Origin: Pelagicoccus mobilis
GTDB taxonomy: Bacteria > Verrucomicrobiota > Verrucomicrobiia > Opitutales > Opitutaceae
Assembly: GCF_016595505.1 (NCBI RefSeq)
Contig: NZ_JAENIL010000005.1
Span: forward strand, 163,445 to 227,444
Length of the DNA stretch: 64,000 bases
Direction: 5' to 3'
The translations under genes were made by a program, and so were the position numbers. The notes under the pieces are model-generated. The model was not told the DNA's origin and searched no databases. It saw only the letters and a program-made list of their open reading frames with translations. Each line of letters opens with the position of its first letter. Within the stretch, counting starts at the first letter, position 1. This document shows positions 42,859 through 52,338 of the stretch, in pieces.

Positions 42859-44322
42859 CTACTCCGCCGTATCGGGTAGCGTAGTGTGCATATTCACACG
42901 CCAGACGTCTTTGCCAAATCTCGTGCGCTCCTCTGGAGAAAGTAGAAACGATGTGTTCCACTCATGAGACGAGTGCCGGTCTCTCTCCGCCGCAATGTCC
43001 GCCCTAATTCGCTTGGCTTGAGTGACCAGCCGTTGCGCAACTTCCGGTAGCTCGACAACTCGGTTTCTCTTTTCGCGAATGTCCGTACTCAGATCGTAAA
43101 GTTCAAGGTCATCAAACCCTTCGGTCGCCAAAAGCTTGTAGTCGCCATCGCGCAGGGCGATATGGTGGCGGTCACGCCCGGCAGACCAGAAAAAGAGAGC
43201 TTGCTCCCGCTCGAACACTTTCCCCTGAAAGACCGACAGGATGTTTTCGCCATCGATATTCCGGTCGGGCAACGGCTGCTTCGCTATAGCGCAAAGGGTT
43301 GGCATGTAATCGAGTGAAGACATCGGCTCTGAACAGACCTGCCCGGGCTCGATAACCCCTGGCCAAAAGGCCAGCGCGGGAACGCGGATTCCCCCCTCGT
43401 AGTTGAATCCTTTCCAATAGCGCAGCGGCCCAGTGTTTCCGTGATTCGTGTCGTTGCGGGGATCGATTTCGTCGTCTCCCACGATGAACTCGCAACCGTT
43501 GTCGGCGGAAAAAAGAATCAGCGTATTGTCGAGCTGCCCCTGCGCTTCCAACTCATCGACGAGCATGCCAATGGCGGCGTCCATATGCGACACCATGCCA
43601 TAAAAGACGCACTCGTTTTCACGATAGTGCTTACGATACTGGTTTATGTACTCATCGGTGGTCCCGTGCGGCGAGTGCGCCTCATGCGTCCAGAAGTTTA
43701 TAAAAAACGGCTTGTCCTGATCGGGACGCTCTTTCAGCCAACCAATCGCTTCTTCCGCGCAAAGCTTCGCGGAAAGCCCTTCAAGTCGGGGCAAAGGGGT
43801 TTTGTTGCGAATGAAACCCGCCGGATTCAGAATGCTGAACCGCGCGTCCTGCTCCGTCCAGAAGGCGTGATCAAACCCGAAGTCATTTGGGGTAGGATCG
43901 CCTTTTTGTCCGATCAGATGCCATTTCCCAACATGACAAGTATCATAGCCCGCCTCTTTAAGAACCTGGGCAATGGTGACTTCTTCCGCGCGTAAGTGCT
44001 GCAGATTCGGCCCATGCTTCAACATTATCGGCCCATAGATTCCGGACCGGTAAGGGTGACGCCCCGTCAACAACGCCGCACGAGAGGGAGAGCACCAGGG
44101 CGAGCTGGCATAAAAATCGGTCAGAATCATTCCTCGCTCGGCGAGCTTGTCCAGGTTGGGTGTTTCGATCACCGGACCACCACTGAATCCAGTATCCCAA
44201 TACCCCATGTCGTCAGTCAAAATGACCACAACGTTGGGCGTGCGCGCCTCCGCCGCATTTCCAAGCATTGGAAAGATCATTGCGGCCAGAGCCAATCGTA
44301 CAACAAATGCTTTCACCCTCAT
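42859..44322 (-). CDS. Type I sulfatase, exported
   Basis: A 487-residue sulfatase. The signal peptide is VKAFVVRLALAAMIFPMLGNAAEA. VVILTDDMGYWDTG gives the metal site, Cys77 in CSPSRAALLTG the formylglycine site, CHVGKWHLIGQKGDPTPNDFG the Lys/His region and LILFSADNGCEF the C-terminal ligands. Its ATG overlaps the TGA of the upstream sulfatase by four bases (ATGA), so translation is coupled. Its short C-terminal tail differs from that of its neighbours, suggesting a different substrate position. Confidence 0.92.
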   Translation of the reverse strand: MRVKAFVVRLALAAMIFPMLGNAAEARTPNVVVILTDDMGYWDTGFSGGPVIETPNLDKLAERGMILTDFYASSPWCSPSRAALLTGRHPYRSGIYGPIMLKHGPNLQHLRAEEVTIAQVLKEAGYDTCHVGKWHLIGQKGDPTPNDFGFDHAFWTEQDARFSILNPAGFIRNKTPLPRLEGLSAKLCAEEAIGWLKERPDQDKPFFINFWTHEAHSPHGTTDEYINQYRKHYRENECVFYGMVSHMDAAIGMLVDELEAQGQLDNTLILFSADNGCEFIVGDDEIDPRNDTNHGNTGPLRYWKGFNYEGGIRVPALAFWPGVIEPGQVCSEPMSSLDYMPTLCAIAKQPLPDRNIDGENILSVFQGKVFEREQALFFWSAGRDRHHIALRDGDYKLLATEGFDDLELYDLSTDIREKRNRVVELPEVAQRLVTQAKRIRADIAAERDRHSSHEWNTSFLLSPEERTRFGKDVWRVNMHTTLPDTAE

Positions 44323-45782
44323 TTTGAATCCTGTTTCTTTCTATTCTGTGCTCTCTGAAGCTCCCTTTTGGTCGGTGGGAGCCCTTTGACATAGGGTTCT
44401 AGCCATGGCGGAGGGTTCGCATTCTCCTCCTCGCCGAACACGAGCAGCGGCTCATCGATTGTCTTTGATATATTCGTATGCGTTTCCGGGATACGTCGCT
44501 CCGAGGCGAGCTCAAGCAACCTCTGGTGCAGGGCCTGATATATCTCTGGATGAGCACCGGCAATATCCGTCTCCTCGCTCGGATCCTGTTCAATGTTGAA
44601 CAGGGCTTCACCCAGCAGCTTATAATCGCCTTTGCGGATCGCAATGGGACCGGTATCCGCCTTCTCCCACCCCGGCACCGAGTACACAACTTCCGAGCGC
44701 TCGGACGGTTTACCTGCCGTGATCGTATCCCACATATCGATACCGTCGATCGGAAGGGACTGATCCAGCGAGCCTCCTCCGATGCCGAGTAGCGTCGGAT
44801 ACAGGTCTACCACGTGCATCATCCCATCCACCTTTTGCTTCGCCGGAACGTTTCCCGGCCAGTGAAGAATACAGGGAACTCGAACCCCTCCTTCAGTGTT
44901 TTCGCCTTTGCCACCGCGATAAGGGGGATTGCTCTTTCGTCCGCCATTGTCGTTGAAGAAAACGATCAGTGTGTTTTCGAGAACCCCCTTGGCTTCAAGC
45001 GTGCCGAGCATCTTGCCGATGGATTGGTCCATGGCGTCGAGCATGGCGTATTTTTTCGCCTCAAAATCGCCTTCGCCAGGGCGCTTCGCAACGAGGGCAC
45101 GATATTTCTCCAGCAGATCGACTGGAGCTTCATCGGGACCATGGACCGCGTTAAACGGCACATAGGCAAATAACGGTTTCTTAAAATCGTGAGCCTTGAC
45201 TACCTTCGCGAACTCCTGGCCAATCAATGTAGTGGAATATCCCTCTTCGCGGAGAGTCTGTTCGTTGCGGTGCCAGTCATAATAGCGTTCCCGACACTTG
45301 TCCCAATACCCAATCAGCGCGCCGTACAGGCCGTATTGATAGTCAAAACCACGTTGCATCGGCAGGTGGCGCTTATGCCAGTTTCCCAAATGCCATTTGC
45401 CGATGATAGCGGTGTAGTAGCCCGCCTCGCGAAGCCCTTCGGCAAGCGTTCGTTCATCGGTCAGCATGCCGGCAACATCGTTGCCGTGAGAGCGCTCCTC
45501 CATGCCGTTACGAAACGGATAGCGCCCGGTGAGAAAGGCCGCACGCGTTGGCGAGCAAACCGAATGGACATAAAACTGCGTCAGACTGGATCCTCCGCTA
45601 GCCAGCCGATCCAAATTGGGAGTTTCGGCCGGTCCACCGTTGAATCCCGGATGATGCCAGTGCATGTCGTCAGCTAGGATAACAACGATATTAGGCGCTC
45701 CCGTCGCGCCCTGCGCCATCGCATTCACCCCCATCAGCAAGGCCAGAAAGAGTAACATCGATACGACCTTTGCACGAATCAT
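44319..45782 (-). CDS. Type I sulfatase, exported
   Basis: A 487-residue sulfatase starting at the ATG at 45782, one base after the stop of the upstream fusion gene. A longer frame would overlap that gene. Signal peptide MIRAKVVSMLLFLALLMGVNAMA. The metal site reads VVILADDMHWHHPGFNGG, with His where Gly-Tyr is usual. The formylglycine site is Cys76 in CSPTRAAFLTG, followed by IIGKWHLGNWHKRH and IVFFNDNGGRK. The operon position and tight spacing indicate co-production with the other four sulfatases. Confidence 0.92.
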   Translation of the reverse strand: MIRAKVVSMLLFLALLMGVNAMAQGATGAPNIVVILADDMHWHHPGFNGGPAETPNLDRLASGGSSLTQFYVHSVCSPTRAAFLTGRYPFRNGMEERSHGNDVAGMLTDERTLAEGLREAGYYTAIIGKWHLGNWHKRHLPMQRGFDYQYGLYGALIGYWDKCRERYYDWHRNEQTLREEGYSTTLIGQEFAKVVKAHDFKKPLFAYVPFNAVHGPDEAPVDLLEKYRALVAKRPGEGDFEAKKYAMLDAMDQSIGKMLGTLEAKGVLENTLIVFFNDNGGRKSNPPYRGGKGENTEGGVRVPCILHWPGNVPAKQKVDGMMHVVDLYPTLLGIGGGSLDQSLPIDGIDMWDTITAGKPSERSEVVYSVPGWEKADTGPIAIRKGDYKLLGEALFNIEQDPSEETDIAGAHPEIYQALHQRLLELASERRIPETHTNISKTIDEPLLVFGEEENANPPPWLEPYVKGLPPTKRELQRAQNRKKQDSK

Positions 45783-45783
45783 C

Positions 45784-48183
45784 CTACCGCGTATCCACAT
45801 TAAAGTAGTGCTTAAACCAAGCGGCCTCAGAAGACGCTCCATCCATCGCGAATCCGGGACGCTGCTGGGTTTCGCGGAACTCAGCCAATTTCTTATCCAA
45901 ACGCTTGGCGATCTCTGGGTATTTCTGAATCAGGTTTCGGTTTTCATGCTCCTCGGATTCCATATCGAAAAGCATGCTCACCCCGTTTTTGAAATAGTAG
46001 TATTTCCACTTCCCTTCGCGAATCGCCGACTGCCCCCAAAAACGCCAATACAAGGCCTCATGCGGATCGCTCTCGTTCTCTCCGGTAAGATGAGGAACAA
46101 GATCCACACCATCGATTTCGCCAGGAGCGGTCTCTACCCCTGCTAGAGCCAATGCAGTCGCCCCCGCATCCAATGAAATAACCGGACGGTCGTAAACCTG
46201 TGCGGGTATCCGATCTTTCCAATAAACGACATAAGGCACACGCACACCGCCGTCTGAAATCATACCCTTCTCGCCGACCATCGGACCGTTGTCCGATCCG
46301 TCCCACTGGCCGGGCACCGTAAACGGTTGGTCCTTGCGATGGATTTTCAAGGGAGCGCCATTGTCACCGAAGAAAAAGACAATCGTGTTCTCCGCCAATC
46401 CAAGCTGTTCAAGCGTGTCGTTGATTTTGCCAACTCCGTCATCAACCGCCGCGATCGAGGCAAGCGCCCAGCGTCGACGTTCCGGCATTTCGCCCGGGAA
46501 ACGGGCAAAGTGCTTTTCCGTAACCTCCATCGGCACATGAGGAGCAAAGTAGGCCAGATGCAGAAAGAAGGGTTCGTCTTTGTGACGCTTGATGAAAGAG
46601 ACCGCGGCATCTGTCTGGTGATCAATGCGGAACTCATCTTCCTTGATCGTGAAATCCTTCGGAGGCGCTACATCCTTTCCATCCGTGTCGTAGTTACGCA
46701 GATAGTTTTTCCAGGCCCCATCGTAGAAATCATCGAAGCCCTTGCTCATCGGCATATGCGGCTTGCGCAACTCGAAGGGAATACCGAAGGGCGGCGTTTT
46801 CTTCAGCCCCTCCGGAAAGCTGCCCGCCATCCACTCCTTGCCTTCCCATGTCGGGTCGAGGTGCCACTTCCCCACAAATCCCGTCGCATACCCCGCGTCC
46901 CGCAGGCGCTCGGCGACCGTTACCTCATCCACGGGGATCGGCACGAACTCGTTGCCATCGACACCAAAACGGCTCTGGTAGCGCGCGGTTACAATACCGG
47001 CTCGCGACGGCACGCATTGTGGCGCCGTAACATACCCGTGCGTCATCAACGCTCCCTTTCTCGCCATCTTGTCGAGATGAGGTGTGCGAATGTCCTCAGA
47101 AAGTCCATACGCACCTAAATCAGCATAACCATGATCGTCAGTGATAATTACGACGACATTTGGCCTATCAGCAGAACTCGCCTTCTTTGAGACTTGTTTT
47201 GGCAAGTTCTTCCCTTCTTTCGCATAAGCAAAGCCACGGACATCCTCAACCGCTCCGAGCACCAAGTAGTATTCATATTCAAATACACTATCCTTGTTCA
47301 TCGCGTACTCGGTAAGCGGCGCGATGTAAGAAGTAGAGTTGGCCATCGAACCATCGCGGTAGTTATCCCGATCCAAGAGGTTTACAAAACCACACAGCCA
47401 GGTCGCATCTGCACGAGGGCTATATACGCCGAACCCTTTTCCTGTTTTCGGGTTCACGCAGGCCGCCCACGGCTCGGTCGGCGTAAAGCGATTCCAAGGA
47501 AACCCATTTGGATCAGTCGGCGGCAAATCCACCCGATACCCTTCCGGATTATCCGGCATCCTCACCGTCTCATCCCCCGTCCAAGGTGCATCACCCGTAT
47601 AAGTATAACAATGACGCAAGCGCGCTATCGGATAGACCGCAGGAAGCTCCTGGTCTCTCACTACCCCCTCTTCCCAAGTATCATCAGTCCGCTGGACGGT
47701 GACTTTGTTTCGCACTCGGACGGCACTGCCTTCAAGCCACATCCATTGCTCGAATACACACTCCGCCGCTTCACCTGGCATATCCCAAAGTCGCGGAACG
47801 CATTTGATGTACATCGAATCCTCGCTTCGCTTGAACTCAAGAATCTCGGAGCTGGAGTTCGGGTGCGGAGGGTTGGCCACGCTACCAATCCCGCCAGCCT
47901 GGATCGGGTTCCAGGTCCACGGCGAATAGTTGGCATGCTGCCCTTCACTTCTACGATCTATAGGCTCCCCGCCGTAATAAGACTGCTGGATGTAGCGGCC
48001 TAGGTCATGGATGTTCACCATGTTGTCCTTCTCCGCATCTGCGCCGTCCGACAAAAAGCAAATCGTGCCCCCGCGTTCCAAGTCTATGCCAAGCCGAACC
48101 TGTCCATTGTCCAAGTAAGCCTTCTCAGCTAAAGCTCCCATCGTACACGCCAAGGCGGCCGCAATAAATCCAAACTTCTTCAT
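45784..48183 (-). CDS. Fusion protein: beta-rich N-terminal domain plus type I sulfatase
   Basis: A 799-residue exported protein. After a short signal (MKKFGFIAAALACTMGALA) residues 21-327 form a domain closely similar to the stand-alone protein at 58554-59582, sharing VNIHDLGRYIQQ(S/C)YY, PWxWNPIQAG, CVPRLWDMPGE, SVRVRNKVTV and EYEYYL(V/I)LGxVEDVRGFAY. A linker (328-338) leads to a complete sulfatase: VVIITDDHGYAD, formylglycine Cys390 in CVPSRAGIVTA, VGKWHLDPTWEG and VFFFGDNGAPLK. The N-domain may be a mutarotase- or lyase-like beta-sandwich that recognises the glycan; I do not know its activity. It is the second gene of the sulfatase operon, 117 bp after the first. Confidence 0.9.
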   Translation of the reverse strand: MKKFGFIAAALACTMGALAEKAYLDNGQVRLGIDLERGGTICFLSDGADAEKDNMVNIHDLGRYIQQSYYGGEPIDRRSEGQHANYSPWTWNPIQAGGIGSVANPPHPNSSSEILEFKRSEDSMYIKCVPRLWDMPGEAAECVFEQWMWLEGSAVRVRNKVTVQRTDDTWEEGVVRDQELPAVYPIARLRHCYTYTGDAPWTGDETVRMPDNPEGYRVDLPPTDPNGFPWNRFTPTEPWAACVNPKTGKGFGVYSPRADATWLCGFVNLLDRDNYRDGSMANSTSYIAPLTEYAMNKDSVFEYEYYLVLGAVEDVRGFAYAKEGKNLPKQVSKKASSADRPNVVVIITDDHGYADLGAYGLSEDIRTPHLDKMARKGALMTHGYVTAPQCVPSRAGIVTARYQSRFGVDGNEFVPIPVDEVTVAERLRDAGYATGFVGKWHLDPTWEGKEWMAGSFPEGLKKTPPFGIPFELRKPHMPMSKGFDDFYDGAWKNYLRNYDTDGKDVAPPKDFTIKEDEFRIDHQTDAAVSFIKRHKDEPFFLHLAYFAPHVPMEVTEKHFARFPGEMPERRRWALASIAAVDDGVGKINDTLEQLGLAENTIVFFFGDNGAPLKIHRKDQPFTVPGQWDGSDNGPMVGEKGMISDGGVRVPYVVYWKDRIPAQVYDRPVISLDAGATALALAGVETAPGEIDGVDLVPHLTGENESDPHEALYWRFWGQSAIREGKWKYYYFKNGVSMLFDMESEEHENRNLIQKYPEIAKRLDKKLAEFRETQQRPGFAMDGASSEAAWFKHYFNVDTR

Positions 48184-48300
48184 TTGATAATTGTCTCAAA
48201 AAAACAGCATAGGCGAATCGCTCGCCCCAATCACCCTCCCGAAACCGAGAAACGCAACAAGGGCAAGCGACTACGACCTAGAACACTGACTAAAAAATCT

Positions 48301-49818
48301 TTATGGCGTTACACCAAAGTAATACTGAAACCATTCAGCCTCTTGCCCAGCTTCCTGCGGTCTCCCCTTCCCCGCATGGCGATCCGGATACTGCATGCCA
48401 TCAGTCCAGGCATCGACCTCTTTCCTAAACGTATCCATAAGTTCAGGATACTTATTAGCGAGGTTCTTGCTCTCGCCAATATCCGAATCCAAATCGAAGA
48501 GGAACTCCGTATTGTCGCCAACTTCCAAATACTTCCATTTCCCCTTTCTCACCGCTCGCTGCGTCCAAAACTTCCAGTACAAGCTGCGTTCCTCCAACTC
48601 CGAAACTTGTTTCGTCATAAGTGGCATCAGGTCTACGCCATCCGCATTCCCGGGCACGCCTTTTTCCGTCTGCCCCATCACTGTCGCACTGATATCTAAT
48701 GCAATCACGGGATCGTCGATCACCTGACCTCCCGGAATCTTAGACTTCCACCAAGCTACGAAGGGCACGCGAATGCCGCCCTCGGCAAGCATCCCCTTTT
48801 CTCCGTTAAGAGGCCCATTCAAGGATCCGTCCCAAGCACCTAGCTTGTAGGAAATCGGCTTATCCTCCTTCGTCATTTTGATTGGAGCTCCATTGTCGCT
48901 GAGGAAGAAGACCAGCGTATTTTCATCGATCCCATGGTCCTCCAAACGCTTCATGATACTACCGACTCCATCATCCACCGCTGACATCATAGCGAGACAA
49001 TAGCGACGACGCTCCGGCATGTCGCCAGGAAAACGGTCGAGATACTTCTGCGTCGCTTCCATAGGTACGTGCGGAGCGTAGTAAGGAACGTATAAGAAAA
49101 AGGGATCCTCGTGGTTGCGATCGATGAACTGCAAAGCAGCCTCGCTGACCACATCCAGACGATAGTCCTTGGTCGTCACATAGCGCGGCTCTTCGAAGGT
49201 GTTTCCCTTGCGGTCGAAGTTGATCCACCATTCCTGCTCGTATCCAAAATAGACTTCATCGAAGCCGCGTGCCTGCGGGAAATAATCGATTAGCTCGTCG
49301 AATGGGATTTTCGCCTCGACCCCTGGCTCCGGCTTCAACTGCGGCTGATGCGCCTTGAGCCATCTCTCAGAGAGGCGATTGAGCTCCAAGTGCCACTTGC
49401 CCACCAAGCCAGTCGTGTACCCGATTCGCTGCAGACGCTGCGGCAAGAGCATCACGTCACGGGACAAGGGCGAATACGCGTTATCGTCCAAACCAAAACG
49501 CCCCTGGTACTGCCCCGACAACAATCCCGCTCGCGAAGGCGTACACTGAGGAGAACTCGAGTAGCCATTGGTAAAGCGAACCCCCTCCCGCGCCATGCGG
49601 TCTATGTTCGGGGTTTTTATGTCATCGAGAATCCCCTGAACTCCAAGATCGGCCCATCCTTGATCATCCGTGAAAAACACGATCACATTCGGTCGCTCCG
49701 CCTGAGCGAGACTAGAAGCCGCGAATGCAAAGATTGATAAGACAGCCAACAATGACCGCTTGAGAGCATCAGAACTCAAGGGAAGCGAAGGGAAGCGCTT
49801 TCTGGGGTAAAGGAGCAT
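48301..49818 (-). CDS. Type I sulfatase, exported (first of the five-gene operon)
   Basis: A 505-residue sulfatase using the ATG at 49818; the hydrophobic signal core is SLLAVLSIFAFAASSLAQ. Metal site VIVFFTDDQGWADLG, formylglycine Cys92 in CTPSRAGLLSG, VGKWHLELNRLSERW, and VFFLSDNGAPIKMTKED. The C-terminal region is similar to that of the sulfatase half of the following fusion gene (both have SDNGAP(I/L)K and GEKGM(I/L)), so these two are probably recent paralogues. An operator palindrome sits 49 bp upstream of the start. Confidence 0.92.
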   Translation of the reverse strand: MLLYPRKRFPSLPLSSDALKRSLLAVLSIFAFAASSLAQAERPNVIVFFTDDQGWADLGVQGILDDIKTPNIDRMAREGVRFTNGYSSSPQCTPSRAGLLSGQYQGRFGLDDNAYSPLSRDVMLLPQRLQRIGYTTGLVGKWHLELNRLSERWLKAHQPQLKPEPGVEAKIPFDELIDYFPQARGFDEVYFGYEQEWWINFDRKGNTFEEPRYVTTKDYRLDVVSEAALQFIDRNHEDPFFLYVPYYAPHVPMEATQKYLDRFPGDMPERRRYCLAMMSAVDDGVGSIMKRLEDHGIDENTLVFFLSDNGAPIKMTKEDKPISYKLGAWDGSLNGPLNGEKGMLAEGGIRVPFVAWWKSKIPGGQVIDDPVIALDISATVMGQTEKGVPGNADGVDLMPLMTKQVSELEERSLYWKFWTQRAVRKGKWKYLEVGDNTEFLFDLDSDIGESKNLANKYPELMDTFRKEVDAWTDGMQYPDRHAGKGRPQEAGQEAEWFQYYFGVTP

Positions 49819-49866
49819 ATACCAAAGGAATACTGCAGCAACGCCCTGCCGCAAAGCCAATCGAGA

Positions 49867-49877
49867 TTGACAGTCAA
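49867..49877. promoter_or_regulatory. Operator palindrome TTGACAGTCAA (site 3)
   Basis: An 11-bp odd-centred palindrome in the gap between the sulfatase operon and the rhamnose isomerase gene. It carries the same core as the sites at 25250 and 40181. Confidence 0.75.
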
Positions 49878-49934
49878 CTTAGCTCGGCGAGCAGAAGCGA
49901 AGCACAGTGCAAATGGATACAGTCGTCCCGCGTA

Positions 49935-51188
49935 CTATCGAGCGAGCAACACGTCTTTTTCGTAAGCCTTCACCGAGCTCAACCACTGGTTGTCCGCTCC
50001 GGTTTCCTTACGAGCGCAATACTCGTTCCAGACCGCACCCCATGGCAGCGACCGAGCATCTTCCATCATCGCCAAGCGGCTGGTGTAGTCGCCGGTCGAC
50101 TCGACTTCGCGCAACTTTTCCGTTGGCTGGAGCAAGCCCTTGAGCAGCCCCTTCTTGGCGTTTCGTGTGCCGATCACCCAGGCGGCGATACGGTTGATCG
50201 AGGCGTCAAAGAAATCGAGACCGACGTGGATTCGATCCATCTGCCCACTGGTGACGCACTCCTGAAGAATCGCGGTGGTCGGGTCATCGAGCGTGATCAC
50301 ATGGTCGCTATCCCAACGCACGCCGCGGCTCACGTGCAACAACAACTCCGGCACATAGAGCAAGGCCGCTGAAATCTTGTCGGCTACGGACTCGGTGGGA
50401 TGAAAGTGCCCCGCGTCGAGACAGAGCGCGATCTGGCGCGTAGCGGCATAAGCGAGATAAAATTCGCTGGAGCCCACGGTGTAACTTTCCACACCAATTC
50501 CAAAGAGCTTACTTTCGACGGCATCGATGTTCCATTTCTTGGAAACATCCGCAGCGAAGATCGCATCCAACGATTCCTTCAAACGTTCACGCGGAGCAAG
50601 GCGATCCGCTGGGGTGTCCTTGTAGCCATCGGGTATCCAAATGTTATTTACAACAGGACTATTCAACTCTTCACCAATCGCGGCCCCAATCTTGCGGCAC
50701 GCGATGCAGTGATCGATCCAGAACTGGCGAATCCCAGCATCCTGATGGCTCAGCGTAAAGCCGTCTTCCGCCTTCGGGTGGCTGAAGCTGGTGGGATTGA
50801 AATCGATACCGAACTGCTGCTCCTTGGCCCAATCGACCCAGCTGCGGAAGTTATCGATTGTAAGCTCGTCACGCTCTGGCAGCGGTGAACCGTCAGTCGC
50901 ATAGCTCGCATGCAGGTTGAGACGCAGCGGACCTGGAATGTGCGAGGCGGCCTGCTCTAGGTCAGCCATCAGCTCGGCTGGATTGCTTGCCTTGCCAGGA
51001 TAGTTCCCTGTCGCTACGCAACCATTACCCGCGCCCGCCTTTTCGGGGGCCTCGAAGCCTGCCACATCGTCGCCTTGCCAACAATGCATTGAAACCGGGA
51101 TCTGATCCAGCGCTTCTAACGCTGCTTCGGTATCAACGCCGACTGCGCCGAATTGTTCTTTTGCGGATTCGTAGATTGAAAGACTCAT
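49935..51188 (-). CDS. rhaA: L-rhamnose isomerase
   Basis: A 417-residue cytoplasmic TIM-barrel isomerase converting L-rhamnose to L-rhamnulose, at the standard family length. Recognisable family blocks are [15 protein letters not shown] at about 32-46, [72 protein letters not shown] and [11 protein letters not shown], which contain the metal-binding Glu, Asp and His residues. It is the last gene of a four-gene run (fused epimerase, two MDR dehydrogenases, isomerase). No kinase or aldolase for rhamnulose lies in the window, so the downstream fate of rhamnulose is open. The two GH78 genes supply the substrate logically. Confidence 0.93.
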   Translation of the reverse strand: MSLSIYESAKEQFGAVGVDTEAALEALDQIPVSMHCWQGDDVAGFEAPEKAGAGNGCVATGNYPGKASNPAELMADLEQAASHIPGPLRLNLHASYATDGSPLPERDELTIDNFRSWVDWAKEQQFGIDFNPTSFSHPKAEDGFTLSHQDAGIRQFWIDHCIACRKIGAAIGEELNSPVVNNIWIPDGYKDTPADRLAPRERLKESLDAIFAADVSKKWNIDAVESKLFGIGVESYTVGSSEFYLAYAATRQIALCLDAGHFHPTESVADKISAALLYVPELLLHVSRGVRWDSDHVITLDDPTTAILQECVTSGQMDRIHVGLDFFDASINRIAAWVIGTRNAKKGLLKGLLQPTEKLREVESTGDYTSRLAMMEDARSLPWGAVWNEYCARKETGADNQWLSSVKAYEKDVLLAR

Positions 51189-51227
51189 AGTGATATAAAA
51201 TTTCAGTGATTAGTGTGTTCGAAGAGC

Positions 51228-52334
51228 TTAGTCTTCCCAGTTAATGATGACTTTCAGCGAGTCCTTGTCCGCGGCCCGTTGGATCGCTTCGATGATTTGA
51301 GTGTAGTGAAAACGTTCGCTGTCATCAGTCATCAAATCAAGCTTTGTCATGCCTCCCGCGATCAGCATATCGCGAGCGAGACCAATGCCATGCCAGTTCG
51401 AACCATGCGTCGCCTGGTACACCTGCAACTTGTAGTGGATGTCGTTGTTCAAATCCACCTCATGAGCGATGCGCGGCTTACCGTCCGCGCCCTTCACTCC
51501 AGCATGACCGTCCAACACCGTTCCGTAACCCATCAACTGGGTCGCCAAGCGGTAACCTGGCTCTGCCGGGGCGTTGACCATCACGAAATGAGGTTCGTTG
51601 AACGGAGCGCACTCTCGTAACGTATTTTCAACTACATCATCGTCCCACAAGATTCCAACCGTCCGCTCGTCACCAAAGTCGCGCAGCACGCGCTCCAGAC
51701 GCTCCTTGCCTCGATTGATCAAGATGATTTTTCGGGCACCCATCGCTTGAGCGCACTGCAAGGCATAAGTGCTCTGCGAACCGGCGGCGATGAGTACCAC
51801 AATACGGTTTTCAATACAGTTATTGACGCGCGTCATTCCCTCGAGACCACAAGCGAGCGGCTCGACCTGACAGGCCTGATCAGCGCTGAAGCCCTTCGGG
51901 AACTTCGCGATCGGCCCCAGTCTAACGAACCAGTCCGGCAGGATCGCGTACTTGCGGGCGAATCCAGGAAACTCGTGCCCGGTCGCCTGCGTATTCGGGC
52001 AATAGGTCCAGTCGCCTGTCCCCTCGTCGCCGCAGTAGATACACTCGGAATCGCCACAGGGAATATCGCAACCGATGCCGACTAGGTCGCCCGGCGCAAA
52101 ATTCGTAACGCCTTCGCCGACCGCATCCACTTCAGCGCTCACCTCGTGCATGATAATCGCAGGCCATTCCTTAATGCGCGGCAAACCGACATTATAAATC
52201 ACCACGTCTGACTGACAGACCGAAGTACGCAAGACGCGCACGCGAATCTCGCCGGGAGCAGGATCGCCAATTTCTTCTTCAACCGGCGTGAATGTACCAC
52301 CGGGCTTATCCAGATAATAAACAAGATTCTTCAT
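51228..52334 (-). CDS. Zinc-type MDR alcohol/sugar dehydrogenase
   Basis: A 368-residue medium-chain dehydrogenase. Catalytic-zinc candidates are Cys in RTSVCQSDVV and His-Glu in IIMHEVSAEV; a Cys cluster GDSECIYCGDEGTGDWTYC is the structural-zinc lobe. The coenzyme site reads IVVLIAAGSQSTYALQCAQAMGA, where Ala-Ala-Gly-Ser replaces the usual GxGxxG pattern. VEPLACGLEG is the usual VEPLAC block of sugar dehydrogenases. It is 4 nt from the preceding dehydrogenase gene and 39 nt before rhaA. It likely oxidises or reduces a sugar or polyol in the same pathway. Confidence 0.87.
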   Translation of the reverse strand: MKNLVYYLDKPGGTFTPVEEEIGDPAPGEIRVRVLRTSVCQSDVVIYNVGLPRIKEWPAIIMHEVSAEVDAVGEGVTNFAPGDLVGIGCDIPCGDSECIYCGDEGTGDWTYCPNTQATGHEFPGFARKYAILPDWFVRLGPIAKFPKGFSADQACQVEPLACGLEGMTRVNNCIENRIVVLIAAGSQSTYALQCAQAMGARKIILINRGKERLERVLRDFGDERTVGILWDDDVVENTLRECAPFNEPHFVMVNAPAEPGYRLATQLMGYGTVLDGHAGVKGADGKPRIAHEVDLNNDIHYKLQVYQATHGSNWHGIGLARDMLIAGGMTKLDLMTDDSERFHYTQIIEAIQRAADKDSLKVIINWED

Positions 52335-52338
52335 AGTA

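Noticed and set aside
46327..47118. 263-codon plus-strand ORF opposite the fusion sulfatase
   Set aside because: Lies entirely within a well-supported sulfatase gene on the other strand; composition is Arg-rich, as expected of an antisense shadow, with no motif.
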